Origin: Aricia agestis
Lineage: Eukaryota; Arthropoda; Insecta; Lepidoptera; Lycaenidae
Direction of reading: 5' to 3'
Assembly (NCBI RefSeq): GCF_905147365.1
Contig: NC_056409.1
Location: 17,489,001-17,553,000 of the forward strand
Length of the DNA stretch: 64,000 nucleotides
The notes beneath the pieces are model-generated. The model was not told the DNA's origin and ran no database searches. It saw only the letters and a list, made by a program, of their open reading frames with translations. This document shows, piece after piece, positions 1 through 29,085 of this stretch; the stretch's first letter is position 1; each line of letters opens with the position of its first letter. Both the position numbers and the translations under genes were made by a program.

Positions 1-18204
<18,204 letters not shown>

Positions 18205-18225
<21 letters not shown>

Positions 18226-18275
18226 CGCCGCGGCAACCACTACTCCTAGACGAATACCACACCCCGGACTAAGTA
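18205..18275 (+). repeat. Direct duplication, unit 1 (spans Dscam stop codon)
   Basis: ACGCACCATGACCACAGCTA, then CTAGACGAATACCAC and GACTAAGTA. A diverged copy with the same order is at 18515-18590. Confidence 0.85.
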
Positions 18276-18326
18276 ACCAGGATGGACTAGAAACTTAACT
18301 ACAGCACTTTTTACCAAGATACGATC

Positions 18327-18500
18327 GTTGGCTACGAGAGTTGGCTACGCAGCTACGAGAGTTAGCTACGCAGCTACGAGAGTAGGCTACGCAGCTACGA
18401 GAGTTGGCTACGCAGCTACGAGAGTTGGCTACGCAGTTACGAGAGTTGGCTACGCAGCTACGAGAGTCGGCCACGTAGCTACGAAAATTGGTTCTATAGC
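18327..18500 (+). repeat. 21-bp minisatellite (about 8 units)
   Basis: The unit is close to GCTACGAGAGTTGGCTACGC plus A. It begins about 100 bases after the Dscam stop codon. It stays open in one frame (unit ATRVGYA) only because the unit is a multiple of three. Diverged units recur at 19175-19345, beyond the foldback. Confidence 0.92.
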
Positions 18501-18514
18501 TTGGCTACATAATT

Positions 18515-18590
18515 ACGCACCACGACCACAGCTAGCACCTAGGCTTAACTCGCCTACTTCTAATCGACGAACACCACCCCAGACTAAGTA
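18515..18590 (+). repeat. Direct duplication, unit 2
   Basis: ACGCACCACGACCACAGCTA, then GACGAACACCACCCC and GACTAAGTA: a copy of 18205-18275 including the former stop codon context, but outside the gene's frame. Confidence 0.85.
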
Positions 18591-18591
18591 G

Positions 18592-19021
18592 GTATTAGTA
18601 TTATGCCATCTTAAGAGTCCGGGTGCCATCGCAATTCTCATACAAACGTAATACCAAGATAATTTCCCATACGAGAATATATTTACCATATTTGAGTTAT
18701 TATTCAGCTTAAGATAGTAATTACCTAGGTTCCTGTTAGTTTTTATTATTCGTAGGTTCCTGTACAAAGATTCACTGCAAAATATTTACGTACCAAAAAT
18801 ATGAACGATTACAATATTTACATACTTAATTGTAATCGTTCATATTTTTTCGTATGTAAATATTTTGCAGTGAATCTTTGTACAGGAACCTAGGTAATTA
18901 CTATCTTAAGTAAATAATAACTCAAATATGGTAAATATTCTCGTATGGGAAATGATCTTGGTATTACGTTTGCATGAGAATTTCGATGGCACCCGGACTC
19001 TTAATACAGCATTATTAATAC
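18592..19021. mobile_element. Foldback (long imperfect palindrome)
   Basis: Two arms of about 190-220 bases are reverse complements around a short spacer near 18816-18828. Matching pieces include AGAGTCCGGGTGCCATCG / CGATGGCACCCGGACTCT and ATGAACGATTACAAT / ATTGTAATCGTTCAT. The left arm has a ~30-base extra segment with a repeated TAGGTTCCTG. Confidence 0.9.
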
Positions 19022-19615
19022 ACTTTAGGTACACCAACGCATACATAATATTATACTCACATGTATTCAATGGACCTGTAAACCGATTTTGATCATATGT
19101 TGCATGCATGTGAGTACTCACAGGAACTAACATTAAAATATACTCCGTGCTCGATTCGTAAAACAAGCCAGCGGTCGTAGCTACGATAGGTTGGTTACAG
19201 AACTACGAGAATTGGCTGCAGAGCGACGACAGTTGACTACGTTTAAAAATAAAGGTGAATCATCTACACATATTATCTCTACGTAGAATTGATTTCAAAT
19301 AATAAGTTTGGCTACGTAGATATTGAAATTGGGCTGACAGCTACAGATGAAATTCAAAGACGCACGCCTTACATTATCAGCACGAGCTGATGCAACATGG
19401 TAACTAGCTTTTTCAAAGCTTGCAAACAAACAACGTAATTTTAACCGACTTGTAATATTTATAAGGCCAAGAAGTTATCAATATGACGTAGATTGACGAA
19501 AGTGATTTTAAATTTATTTGAATGTGAAATATTATATTGTAAGTAATATAAACATGTATAGGAATCTGATGGCAAAAAGTGAAAAAAAATGACTCTAGCA
19601 ATACCGGGGTAATCC

Positions 19616-19930
19616 TTTTTAGGGTTCCGTACCCAAAGGGTAAAAACGGGACCCTATTACTGACACTTATTCCCGGAAACGCACCTGCAGCTCTTCTGAT
19701 GTTGTGAGTGTCCATGGGCGACGGTAGTTGCTTACCATCAGGTGACCCGTTTGCTCATTTGCACCATTATTTAATAAATAGTGTGTCTGTCTGTCTCCAG
19801 GCTGTATCTCAAGAACCGCTATAGCTAAACTTCTGAAATTTTCACCGATTGTGTATTTCTATAGCCGCTATAACAACAAATACTAAAAATAAAATAAATA
19901 TTAAGGGGGGGGCTCCCATACAACAAACAT
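19616..19930 (-). repeat. Dispersed repeat, family R copy 1, interrupted
   Basis: GGGTTCCGTACCCAAAGGGT, CAGGCTGTATCTCAAGAACC and GGCTCCCATACAACAAAC are in the same order as in copies at 37063, 50297, 51272 and 56815. It is split by a family S tail at 19676-19775. Confidence 0.75.
19676..19775 (+). repeat. Dispersed repeat, family S copy 2, inserted in a family R copy
   Basis: GCACCTGCAGCTCTTCTGAT and GTCCATGGGCGACGGTAG, ending CCGTTTGCTC. It breaks the family R sequence, so family S moved later here. Confidence 0.7.
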
Positions 19931-20950
19931 AATTTTTTGGCCTTTTTTGCTCGTAATCAATAATGGCAACTGCTATGCCCTTGGAATTTTCACAGCATCC
20001 TTAATTAAAATTGTACTTTAATAATTAATAATATTATTAAAATAAAATGAGGCAAATAAGTAATAAATACCCAATAATAATTATCAAGTGGGCTACTTTT
20101 AATGAGTTCATTTGTTAAATCAGGCCATGTTAACATGACGCTCATCAAACTGAAATGACTGGAACATTGACCGTGTTGCTGATTGCATGATACATAGTAA
20201 CGAATTTATGATAATACGATTTCATTTTATTGAACTTCTTTAAATATCATAAACTAGATAAAATTTGTTTATCGCTCGGAAATCGTTCATTTTTCCGGGA
20301 TAAAAAGTATCCCATGTCATACCGAAATTCACCACCACCACCACCACCAAAATTGGCTCAGCGGTTTGGGGCATGAAGAGGAAACATACAGACCGACAGA
20401 CTGTCACATTCATAATATTAGTTTGGATTATATTAATAATTGTAATTTCAATTAATTTTTTTCTTTCATGCCTTTTTGTTTTTTTCTTTTATGCCGATTG
20501 TAACAACTAGGATAGTTCCTAGTGCCAGCTAGTAATTTATATTCAGTGTTAGGATTTGTTATTACGAAAATTCTACTCGCAAAAAACTAGATAAATACAA
20601 GTCATAATGAATGGACATGCTAATGAAATGGGCCTCGATAAATAAAGGCATGTTTTCGCGACATGTGCTCGCCTAAAAAGCTTTCGATATTGGACCGAAA
20701 AACGTAAAAAGCTCCGAATGTGATGCGGCAAACATTTAAATTGCTAAAGAGAGCTTATTTATTTGCCGAATCGCACGAGGGAGGAAATTAAAACCGTGTC
20801 GGGGTTGTAGCGATAGAAGATATCGCCTAGTTAAACTTTTATTGGTTTTTCGACTACAAAACTTTCTCAAAGGATACGGAGGCTGTTTTTCCAACTAGGT
20901 ATTAGTCTTCAGTTTCCAATATTGGGAAATAGAGTAATATGAGCAATTTT

Positions 20951-21303
20951 ATACGGGCGAGAGCCATGCTTCGGCACGAATGGGCCGGCTCGACCGGAGA
21001 AATACCACGTTCTCACAGAAAACCGGCGTGAAACAGCGCTGGCGCTGTGTTTCGCCGAGTGAGTGAGTTTACCGGAGGCCCAATCCCCTACGCTTTTTCC
21101 TTCCCTACCCTCCCATATTTCCTTCCCTACCCTCCCCTACTCCCTTCCCTACCCTCCCCTACCCTCCCCTATTACCCTATTCCCTCTTAAAAGGCCGGCA
21201 ACGCACTTGCAGCTCTTCTGATGCTGCGAGTGTCTATGGGCGACGGAAGTTGCTTCATCAGGTGACCCGTTTGCTCGTTTGCCCCTTATTTCATAAAAAA
21301 ATA
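20951..21303 (+). repeat. Dispersed repeat, family S copy 3, long
   Basis: Starts GAGAGCCATGCTTCGGCACG, includes AAACAGCGCTGGCGCTGT, a run of TTCCCTACCCTCCCCTA units, then the common tail CCGGCAACGCACTTGC. The same order is found at 39551-39878. Confidence 0.8.
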
Positions 21304-21321
21304 AATTGTAAAATATAAGAA

Positions 21322-21370
21322 GTAAATGCACGTTTAAAAAAATAAATTAAACGTGCATTTACTTCTTTCT
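21322..21370. repeat. Perfect hairpin
   Basis: AGAAGTAAATGCACGTTTAA and its reverse complement TTAAACGTGCATTTACTTCT are separated by about eight A/T bases. Confidence 0.9.
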
Positions 21371-22459
21371 ACATCAGTCATAAAATAGTATGATATACTC
21401 GTATGAAATAGTGCTTATAGAATAATACGTAAAAAAGAGAGTGCCTACTTTTATACAAAACGTGATGTTTTATAGAGTCAAGTATTGTAGAGGAGTAGAC
21501 TATTTTTTACGTGTTATAGAGTCTATAATTTCTGTCACCGTGCCCGTGGGGCGTGGACTCATTTTTGAGTTTCGAGTTTCTTATTCATTTTTGCGACGAA
21601 CATTAAAATCAAATTAACTTTATACAACATCTTGGTAACTTTTTGGCCTAATTTCATCTAGTACTGATGAAGCGTTCCTATTTCCTAAATGATAACACAT
21701 GCTCCCGACTACACTGACAACTGAACTTGATGTACGCTTAAGTTACTGCCATTTTAATACACTTAAATAGGTTAAGGTTCTTTTTATATAATAATAATAG
21801 CTGATAGCTCCATTTTATGTACCGACTTACTGGATTTCACTCACGTTGTGGATAGAATAGACTTGTTAATGTAATATCTAGAATCTTAAATAATACTGTA
21901 ACATCATTTGTTAATATTATTGTTAAAAAAGTTTTATAAAAATTGTGCCAAATCTTTTAACGTACTGAATTAAATTACATTCTCGCAAGAAGCAAAAAAA
22001 GGTAATTTTGTTAATTGTCTCATATCAACCTACGAGAAGAAAAACTTAAATGATAACCCTATCATTAGATCACTTTTTATTCCATTATTTCTTTTCTAGT
22101 CAGGTTTCTGACGTAAAGTTAGTATTTCAAGTTTTATAAAAATATAATATTATTGTCATAACGTCTATGAGACGTATAAAATATACACTGTGTAATAATA
22201 ATATGTATTTTATTTGTTACAATAATATTATTATTGCGTTTAAAAATATAGTTAAAATTTTACTGTCATAAGTGCCCTAAGGAGGGCTGCGACTTAAGAC
22301 GTTTAAGATTCTGGAAATCTGTAAATAACTAGACTGATGTGTTACTTCTTAATGGAGCTTATGTAAATATAGTGTAGATAAAAATTCTAGTCAATTTTTA
22401 ATGAATGTTTTATGACAATATTGTATTGTAAATATTGATTCTATGTATTTGTTTACAAT

Positions 22460-22500
22460 AATAAAACGAATTATATCTGATGGGTTTTGTTTATTACTAT
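22460..22500 (+). terminator. Candidate Dscam poly(A) site
   Basis: AATAAA at 22460-22465 is followed about 20 bases later by the GT-rich TGATGGGTTTTGTTT. This is the textbook layout of a cleavage site. That it belongs to Dscam, 4.2 kb upstream, is inference. Confidence 0.4.
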
Positions 22501-23216
22501 ACTGGTTAGTTTTAAATAAAACAAACAATTTTATTACCCTTTAAAATTACTTTGTGTGTTTCATAACTACATTATGTTGTCACGAAATTAGTTTTAATTT
22601 ATCAAAGTCTTACAATTTATACCCACCATACAGTATTCAAATGATTTAGAGACAAAAGTAAAAGAATTTTAAAATGAGGGACATTTGTGTAGAGCCTCAT
22701 TCCGACAAAAAGCCGACTTCATTAGAACCGGTAGAGTCAGCAGCAACAAAAATGAAGGCGGTTTATTCGAGTGTTACGTGTGAGTTATGACCCACAAGTC
22801 ACGGTGCTCTGACCCACTCTGTAGTGTCACAGTGTGTGGTCAGCGATTTGCGCCTGCAGCTCAGTTCACTGATGGGCGATTTCGCTAGAGACGACCCTCA
22901 ACACGAATTTTTAAAGTATAGCATTTGTTACATTTTTTTATTGACTTATAAATAAAAAGATGTATATTTACTAGCAAAAGAACTTTTATGAGTAAAAATT
23001 GTAATTTGAATGATTTAGAGCATTTTTAAGTGATATTATCTAACGGCGCGAGAAAAACTGCTTATGCCACACATGATCATTTTTACTCTAAATCACTATC
23101 TCGAAGTTAAATTTCATTACATACTATTGACTGTATAATATAAGTTTCTATTTCGTTGCAAAAAAAACAACAATTGTGAAATAGTTTTCAAACATTATTA
23201 AAGGAAAATTGCCATG

Positions 23217-24402
23217 GTTGCACCCGCGATATAAAAGGTACAAAAGTTTAGTTTTCTCGCTAAAATATATTGTTAATAATTTAAAAATTTGTGAAAGTAA
23301 GGAGAAATGTGAGGGAAATTAGAATTAATCATTGTAACAAACTATTTTATTATTTTTAATAAAAAAACAGAACCTATAAAATGGTTGCGCCCGCGATCGA
23401 AGCAGTACAATTGGAAATGCAACAAAATATTATTTTTTGACTATTCTAGTGATTTTCGTCTTATTTCATATTATTTAGGTAAACAATAACGTTAGATTAT
23501 ATTTGTTATTATTACTTTACATGTAATTACAAGATTTATAAAAATTTGAATGGAGTCACATCGTGTTTTATATTTTTCGAAATATTTAATGTAATACTTA
23601 ACAGATGTTTCAAAATGATGATTTATATTCTTTTATTTTTAAATATTTTAGAAGAAATGCTACAAATGACAGGAAAAATCATTAATATTTAATATTTTTC
23701 CTTGAAAAAAATATTTTTACTTATAATTCGCCCATATTCTTTTAAATTATAAATATTAATTTTGAATTAAAGGTGTGCTGTAGTTCGGTTTTATAACAAT
23801 ACATCGAAAAAGGTTTGCTTAAGTTACATTATTTAATTGTTTTTAGTGATTTAGATGATTTCTTTTCTCAGATCGATAAATAACTGATAATTAAAAAATA
23901 ATAAAATTTTAAATAGTATTATTACAATTTACTAATAATATTATGTATTGCATATCAAAAATGTAGAAATTAGTCGCAGACTTATGAATAAATTCAATTT
24001 CTTTAGAATCGTTGCGCCCGCGATATTCTGATGTTGCACCCGCGATCGTGAAAATTGTTAATAATTCCTAGTACTAATTACTTAAATTAATTGTATCTAG
24101 TTAAATCATTTCTTTGTCTTATACACTTTTGAAATATGGGTTAATAAATTACTAAAAGTTCCACAATTAGCAGTATTCTCAAAGGAACCCGTCCGAGTTC
24201 TTAATAGAGGACCAATTTGTTTGCACCCGCGATAGCACTTCAAACATGTTTTGTGGCTTTTCTTAGATTTAATTTTAGTTTTCATTTAAAATTTATGATT
24301 GAACTAGTTAAAGTGTATCCCTTCAAAAGATAATTTATTAATAAATGTGTTTTATTTTGTCAGTAGGACGCTTTAAGTGCGTCAAAATGTTGCACCCGCG
24401 AT
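23217..24402 (+). repeat. Cluster of six TTGCRCCCGCGAT motifs
   Basis: Copies at 23217-23230, 23384-23397, 24011-24024, 24033-24046, 24220-24233 and 24389-24402, all on the plus strand. Four read GTTGCACCCGCGAT or TTTGCACCCGCGAT and two GTTGCGCCCGCGAT. The DNA between them is very AT-rich and not otherwise repeated. Function unknown; it looks like an array of protein binding sites or subterminal motifs of a mobile element. Confidence 0.75.
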
Positions 24403-25576
24403 AATGGAATCGCCCTGATGTGGAATGCACCAACAACTATAAATTTCAACTTAAACCGATTATGTCTTTTGGTCGTAAATATAAAAGAAACTTCCGGGTG
24501 AAGTAACAAAGTATTGTATTTGGTTGCAATAAAATTTACTTGTAACGGTATCGCTAATAATACACCTGGCGTACCTATATTATGTAAAAGACGATTTAAA
24601 ATTCAATTTACCGAACAAAAATCCAATACCTCCAATAAAAGTTCGGAATAGGTAGTTGTGAAATAATTCTTTGTCCATTCATCTGTCGAGCGGTCAGCAG
24701 GGAGGAGGGTGGAGCCCCCCCTTTGTTAGAGACTCCATTTTCCGGACCCTCCCACCTCCATGGGGGGGTTACATGCACGTTTGTTCGGCGAACATGGACA
24801 AAAAAACGTTCCAGTTCGTGGAATCGTATTGAAAATCAATTATGACTCTGAGTAAACGCTGTACACTTTTCCACCGTTTTCGGCTTTCAGCTTGAGCTTC
24901 GGTGATGTACAGAAAATTGATAAAAGCATATTTCGTGTTGAAAGTAAAGCATGTTTGTTTACCCTTTCAATTAACTGCCTTATATAATAAAAATAATTAA
25001 TCTCGCATTAAAAGTCCAACTACTGGATATTTTAAAATAAAAATAAAATATAGTACTCTACTTTTCGTATTGAAAAATAGTTTCCATTTATCTGCTCTAT
25101 ACAGCTGGTGTCCTATTTGAAATGAAATAAAACTACAGCTATCTGTTTTCATATAAAACGGATTCTCGATAAAAAGAAAACTGTGGCAAAGCGAACGTGT
25201 GCGGTGTGCGGTCAGAGACACGACGAGGCCAATACTTACTGCACAGTTTTAGACTTATCCCTACAAAATAAAACAACGATCTTCTTATTGACTATTGAAC
25301 AAAATATACATATAAGTAGGTATACTATACGTATGTATGACGCATATATTTTCATGCTTTTATCGGCTAATAAAAAGGTATAAGAAAATATGTTAATGAT
25401 GGTATTGTTAAAATGTAAGTAGGTAGGAGCAGTTTCGCTGTATCTAGATAATATTTTTATTTTTTTTAATCAGAAGGTAGCAACCAATAATTATATTACG
25501 ATATCATTTTTAAAACTTTCGGAAACTTCTATTCGTTATAAATACTTACATGAAAAGAAAATATTATCTTTTCTGA

Positions 25577-25832
25577 CAGTGCCGTAAATAGGGCGGTGCC
25601 ACCGGTGCCCAGGCACAGGGCGTAGACCCTGGGGGGCGCAAAAATGGCCAAACAAGGCAGGAGTATTATTTTTTCGGTTTGCTCCAGATAATAGTTCCCG
25701 CTGCGCCCCTAGAGCACGATTCAAACAGTAAAATAGACCTATACATTGCTTTGGGTAATATAATACCTAAAAAAGCTAGGGCGCAGTTGTAGGAGCTCGC
25801 ACAGGGCGCAAAAAAGACTGTTTACGGCACTG
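25577..25832. mobile_element. hAT-type MITE with 8-bp target duplication
   Basis: Ends are CAGTGCCGTAAA / TTTACGGCACTG, flanked on both sides by TTTTCTGA (25569-25576 and 25833-25840). Length 256 bp, non-coding. Confidence 0.9.
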
Positions 25833-26046
25833 TTTTCTGAACATTTTTAAAGTGAAACAGGTAGCGCCATCTGTGAAAAAACCGTGGAACAAATTAACCA
25901 ACGATGTAGAGCAGCTTTCGAAAACATCCTCCGAAAAAGCTTTCAACTGTCGCCTGTCCACGTAGGGTTCCAAAAATAGAAAACGAAGCTTCTGTTTAAA
26001 TGTTCACAAAATTCAGAAGCTTTCTATGCTATACTTTTTAATGTAT

Positions 26047-26210
26047 GTACTGTCAGAGAAGTTAATTCCTAGGCAGATGATGGATAAATAATTTGGTCGC
26101 GTTACGTCAAACCCATCCTAATTCCCACGGTCACAGGCCACGTCATGACATAAGCCGACCAAATGACGTGGGTCTGTCAACTGCCTAGGAATCAATTTCC
26201 TCGATGGTAC
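26047..26210. mobile_element. Palindromic MITE, family B copy 4
   Basis: GTACTGTCAGAGAAGTTAAT at the left and CTAGGAATCAATTTCCTCGA then TGGTAC at the right. The inner arms include ATTTGGTCGCG and CCGACCAAATGACGT. Confidence 0.8.
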
Positions 26211-26212
26211 GT

Positions 26213-26246
26213 TCAATCGCAGTTTATTGAAACTGCGATTGAAAAG
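26213..26246. repeat. Small perfect hairpin
   Basis: TTCAATCGCAGTTT pairs with AAACTGCGATTGAA around a four-base loop, directly after the family B element. Confidence 0.85.
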
Positions 26247-26664
26247 TCAATTAGGTATGAACTGTTACTATATAATATTTTATTTGATAAATATATATAA
26301 GTAGATATGACCAAATAATAAGATATTAGTAATTTCGCAATAAACAGAGATTGAACTTTGTTTTTATTTTAGTGATCTAGTTAATGGCATCCTATAATCT
26401 AATTAAGTAATATTACTTCTAATACTTGTTTAGTAATATTACTAATATACTAATAGTTAAATATTTCGTCAAAGATATATTAAAAACCATAAAGCATTAA
26501 AATAAATTTATTACAATAATAAATATTATCTAAAAACAATTTCTCATTTTTTAACAATTTTTGTCTACGGTCCAATGTCTGCAACAAGTAAAAGCTCGCG
26601 TGTGGTAAAGCGTCGTGCAACTATTCAATAGCGACTTTAAACGTGAGTTCCCCCCACGAGCCGA

Positions 26665-27642
26665 CTATCTGCAGTACCCCTCCCCCTGGAGGAACAGCTT
26701 GAAGGCCTCCGCGATCTTGCCGGGCTGCTCCTCGAGCACCATGCCGCAGTCCGAGATGCTCAGCCACGACGTCTTGGCCGGCTCCAGGCGGCCGTTGAAC
26801 GTCACGGTGTCGTCGACGTGCGGCGACAGCGCCCCCGTCACGTTCAGCACCGGCACCTTGATCGAGTTGTTGTCTCGCGAGATCCCCAGGTCGCTCCGCC
26901 GCAGGTAGGACTCGATGAACATCGACAGGTTCACCGGGTTAACGTGCGAGAAGCAGTCTTTGTACACGTGCACCAGGTCGTGGTTCCGGTCTTCGGTGCT
27001 CCGGCCGAAGTGGTGCCACATTAGGTAGTCCAGGGCGCCCTGAGTCATCCCGTTCGCTCGCAGCTGCCGCGTGTTTATCTTCTGGTACAGCCACTCCGTC
27101 CAGCCGGACTGCGTCGACGTGCAGTTTATGAGGACAAGTGCGTCAACCCGCTGGGGGTTCGCCAGGGCGTAGCGCGCCAGAACGTTCGCGCCGGCCCCGA
27201 CCCCGAACCCTATGAAGGATCTGATGCCGAAGTGCCCCAGGACGAAGTCTATCTGCGAGGCGAGCCCGTCCATCGTGGGGTAGGTGTAGTCCTCCGGCAG
27301 CGTCGCCGCGCCCTCCTCCTGGCCCGGGGCGTTGATGTGGTATATACAGAACTGGTTGAGGACGGCTCGCATGTCCACAAAGTTGAAGAAGGCCTGAAAG
27401 TTGGCGGCATAGTTGAGGCCGAGGTCGTGGTAGGTGATGATGGCTCTTTTGCTGCGGTCGCCTCGCACAGCCACCAGGATTTCCCCACGGGAAGTCCTAA
27501 CCTTCTCCTCGACGCATGCGCCGTCGCTGTGTAGTCGCCTGTCGGAGGGGCTGTGCAGCTGGACGCTCTTGAGGTCGTCGTCGAAGTTGTCCGAGGACAT
27601 CATGTTGAGCAGCGCGATGTTCTCCTGGATGGTGGTCGGCAT
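26665..27642 (-). CDS. NDRG-family protein (MESK2-like), intronless
   Basis: NDRG proteins have an alpha/beta-hydrolase fold without catalytic activity and act in stress response, trafficking and growth control; the fly member is MESK2. One uninterrupted frame of 325 residues from ATG (plus 27640-27642) to TAG. Seen: ILVAVRGDRSKRAIITYHDL followed by GLNY (about 58-78), HINAPGQEEGA (about 103-112), GFGVGAGANVLARYAL (about 145-160), where GVGAG replaces the catalytic G-x-S-x-G, and SPHVDDTVTFNGRL near the end. The frame is open a little further upstream, but only a GTG is there before a TGA, so ATG at 27642 is the sensible start. Insect MESK2 genes have several introns in general; a complete one-exon copy suggests a retrogene. 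The reading frame is intact and GC-rich, so it is probably functional. Candidate AATAAA signals lie on the minus strand near 26503. Confidence 0.92.
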   Translation of the reverse strand: MPTTIQENIALLNMMSSDNFDDDLKSVQLHSPSDRRLHSDGACVEEKVRTSRGEILVAVRGDRSKRAIITYHDLGLNYAANFQAFFNFVDMRAVLNQFCIYHINAPGQEEGAATLPEDYTYPTMDGLASQIDFVLGHFGIRSFIGFGVGAGANVLARYALANPQRVDALVLINCTSTQSGWTEWLYQKINTRQLRANGMTQGALDYLMWHHFGRSTEDRNHDLVHVYKDCFSHVNPVNLSMFIESYLRRSDLGISRDNNSIKVPVLNVTGALSPHVDDTVTFNGRLEPAKTSWLSISDCGMVLEEQPGKIAEAFKLFLQGEGYCR

Positions 27643-27964
27643 GGTTCTTAGCAGGTACTCCCTCCGCGCGAGCCACACGAGTACGTCGTGCTCCGAGTCC
27701 GTCTTTGCGACCCTCGAATGCGACTGGAGTACGTCTCAAACGTCGGGTTCGACAGAAACCACTTAGGGCTGATTAGCGCCGCATAATTAACACCTCGTCG
27801 TTAGAAAAATACTATGTCCATTTTTAATTAGGCATCACTTAAAGTACTAATTTAACTACGTAAGCGAAGACTCGTGCAAAATATTAATTTCGTTGAAGAT
27901 TGCGATGTTTTTGTCCGGTATTAGCACGAAACACTACATGAACACTATTTGAAGCGAAATAGCA

Positions 27965-28140
27965 GGAAATAGTCAATGGAAGCTAAGCGGGGCACTGCGC
28001 TCCCTGACAGCGGTTCGATCGGCACTGGTCGGGCGTCTCCGCGCGCGCTCGGCTCGTGGCGACGAAAGCGAAACCGGCCTCGACGTCCCCACCGGTCGCG
28101 CGCACGGCGCATGATCCAGTGAGTCGATTTTGTTCGTCCG
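27965..28140 (-). promoter_or_regulatory. GC-rich, CpG-rich block upstream of the NDRG-like gene
   Basis: A sharp GC island in AT-rich DNA, 320-500 bp upstream of the ATG, with CGCGCGCGCTCGG and GGTCGCGCGCACGGCGC. It may be promoter or 5' UTR. No TATA or start site can be fixed. Confidence 0.35.
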
Positions 28141-28559
28141 AGCGTCACTAGTTATAATATTATGTAAACTATAGGGTATAGTTTACTAGTTAATGTAATT
28201 AGTACGACTATGATACAACTAGATTCCGTCGACAAGTTTCAAGGTCGCACTGAACTAGCGCTCCTTTGTTTTCATAGCTTTCTCGTATGTCCTACTATAT
28301 CTAATCTCTATTATCTATTGTCTAGTTCTATACTCCATAAACAGAGGTTGATTGTCAACTTACTTCTATTTTTAAACCGTTCTCAGAATATAGCGTCTGT
28401 ACTGTGTCTGTACTATAATTGTACTATAATTAATCACGTATACGTAAGCACATGAGAGACACAGTATAATATACAGTATAATATACCTAGCAATAGTTAT
28501 AAACAAACTTCCCCTTTAATTAAACTAACTCTAGTTTTTCAAGACGACTTAGTCCATAC

Positions 28560-28716
28560 TCCATATTTACATCCATTTATATACAATAATGTAAAACGAA
28601 AATGCGTCCTAGAAGATAGTTAATTAATAGAAGTAAAGAGAAAAGTTAAAAACTGGCTCAATACTCTAGAGTATCAAGAAAAAGAACAATTGCTACGAGA
28701 GATATATAGATAGACA

Positions 28717-28769
<53 letters not shown>

Positions 28770-29085
28770 GCGCGCACTTAAAATTTAAAATCTTTAATGA
28801 GTAGCCAGAGGCTCTTTTATTTGTTTTTCAAATATTATACCTTTTTTTAAATTTAGATCTTAACTAAACTATAGTCTAAAAGAAGGAAAATATATTGGTG
28901 ATCTGCAGGACAGGTTCAGCCCAGTGCAGGCGCCAAAGTTATACAATACGTGTAAAGTCAGTTATTAATTGTCTTCGTAAGTTCATATACAACTGTATTG
29001 TACTCCTAGGTCATATTATAACTACACATTGTAACAGATGCTAAAAGTTTTAAATAAAGATTATTATTATTAAGTATTATATATT
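28560..29085 (+). mobile_element. Probable non-LTR retrotransposon 3' end
   Basis: A short frame reading VKRKVKNWLNTLEYQEKEQL ends at TAG, followed by a CA microsatellite, untranslated sequence and a tail of AAATAAAGATTATTATTATT. The terminal AATAAAG plus ATT repeats is how many insect CR1/Jockey-type LINEs end. No reverse transcriptase motif is visible. Confidence 0.45.
28717..28769 (+). repeat. (CA)n microsatellite
   Basis: About 26 CA units with one CATA interruption. Confidence 0.95.

Larger units (their letters stand above)
18226..22490 (+). other. Dscam 3' UTR / 3' flank
   Basis: No further coding exon is visible. The stretch holds a minisatellite, a duplicated stop-codon segment, a large foldback, two dispersed-repeat insertions, a perfect hairpin near 21322 and a strong candidate poly(A) site near 22460. 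A 4-kb 3' UTR would not be unusual for a neuronal adhesion gene, but this is inference. Confidence 0.5.
22501..26664. other. Intergenic spacer, Dscam to NDRG-like gene
   Basis: AT-rich. It holds the TTGCRCCCGCGAT motif cluster (23217-24402), a GC-richer block near 24680-24790 with weak inverted ends (TTGTCCATT / AACATGGACAA), a hAT-type MITE, a family B MITE and a hairpin. No coding exon could be supported. Confidence 0.6.

Noticed and set aside
18328..18591. Open frame of repeated ATRVGYA units as a protein gene
   Set aside because: It is the 21-bp minisatellite downstream of the Dscam stop. It is open only because the unit length is a multiple of three, and there is no start context or homology.
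24660..24800. GC-rich block as a promoter or exon
   Set aside because: No open frame or clear core promoter; weak inverted ends suggest a decayed mobile element, but too weak to call.
27643..27678. Twelve extra N-terminal residues for the NDRG-like protein
   Set aside because: The extension starts at GTG, not ATG, and a TGA lies in frame shortly upstream. A eukaryotic start at 27642 is more likely.
28210..28455. Plus-strand open frame starting MIQLDSVDKFQGR
   Set aside because: AT-rich, no homology, no splice partners or conserved pattern.
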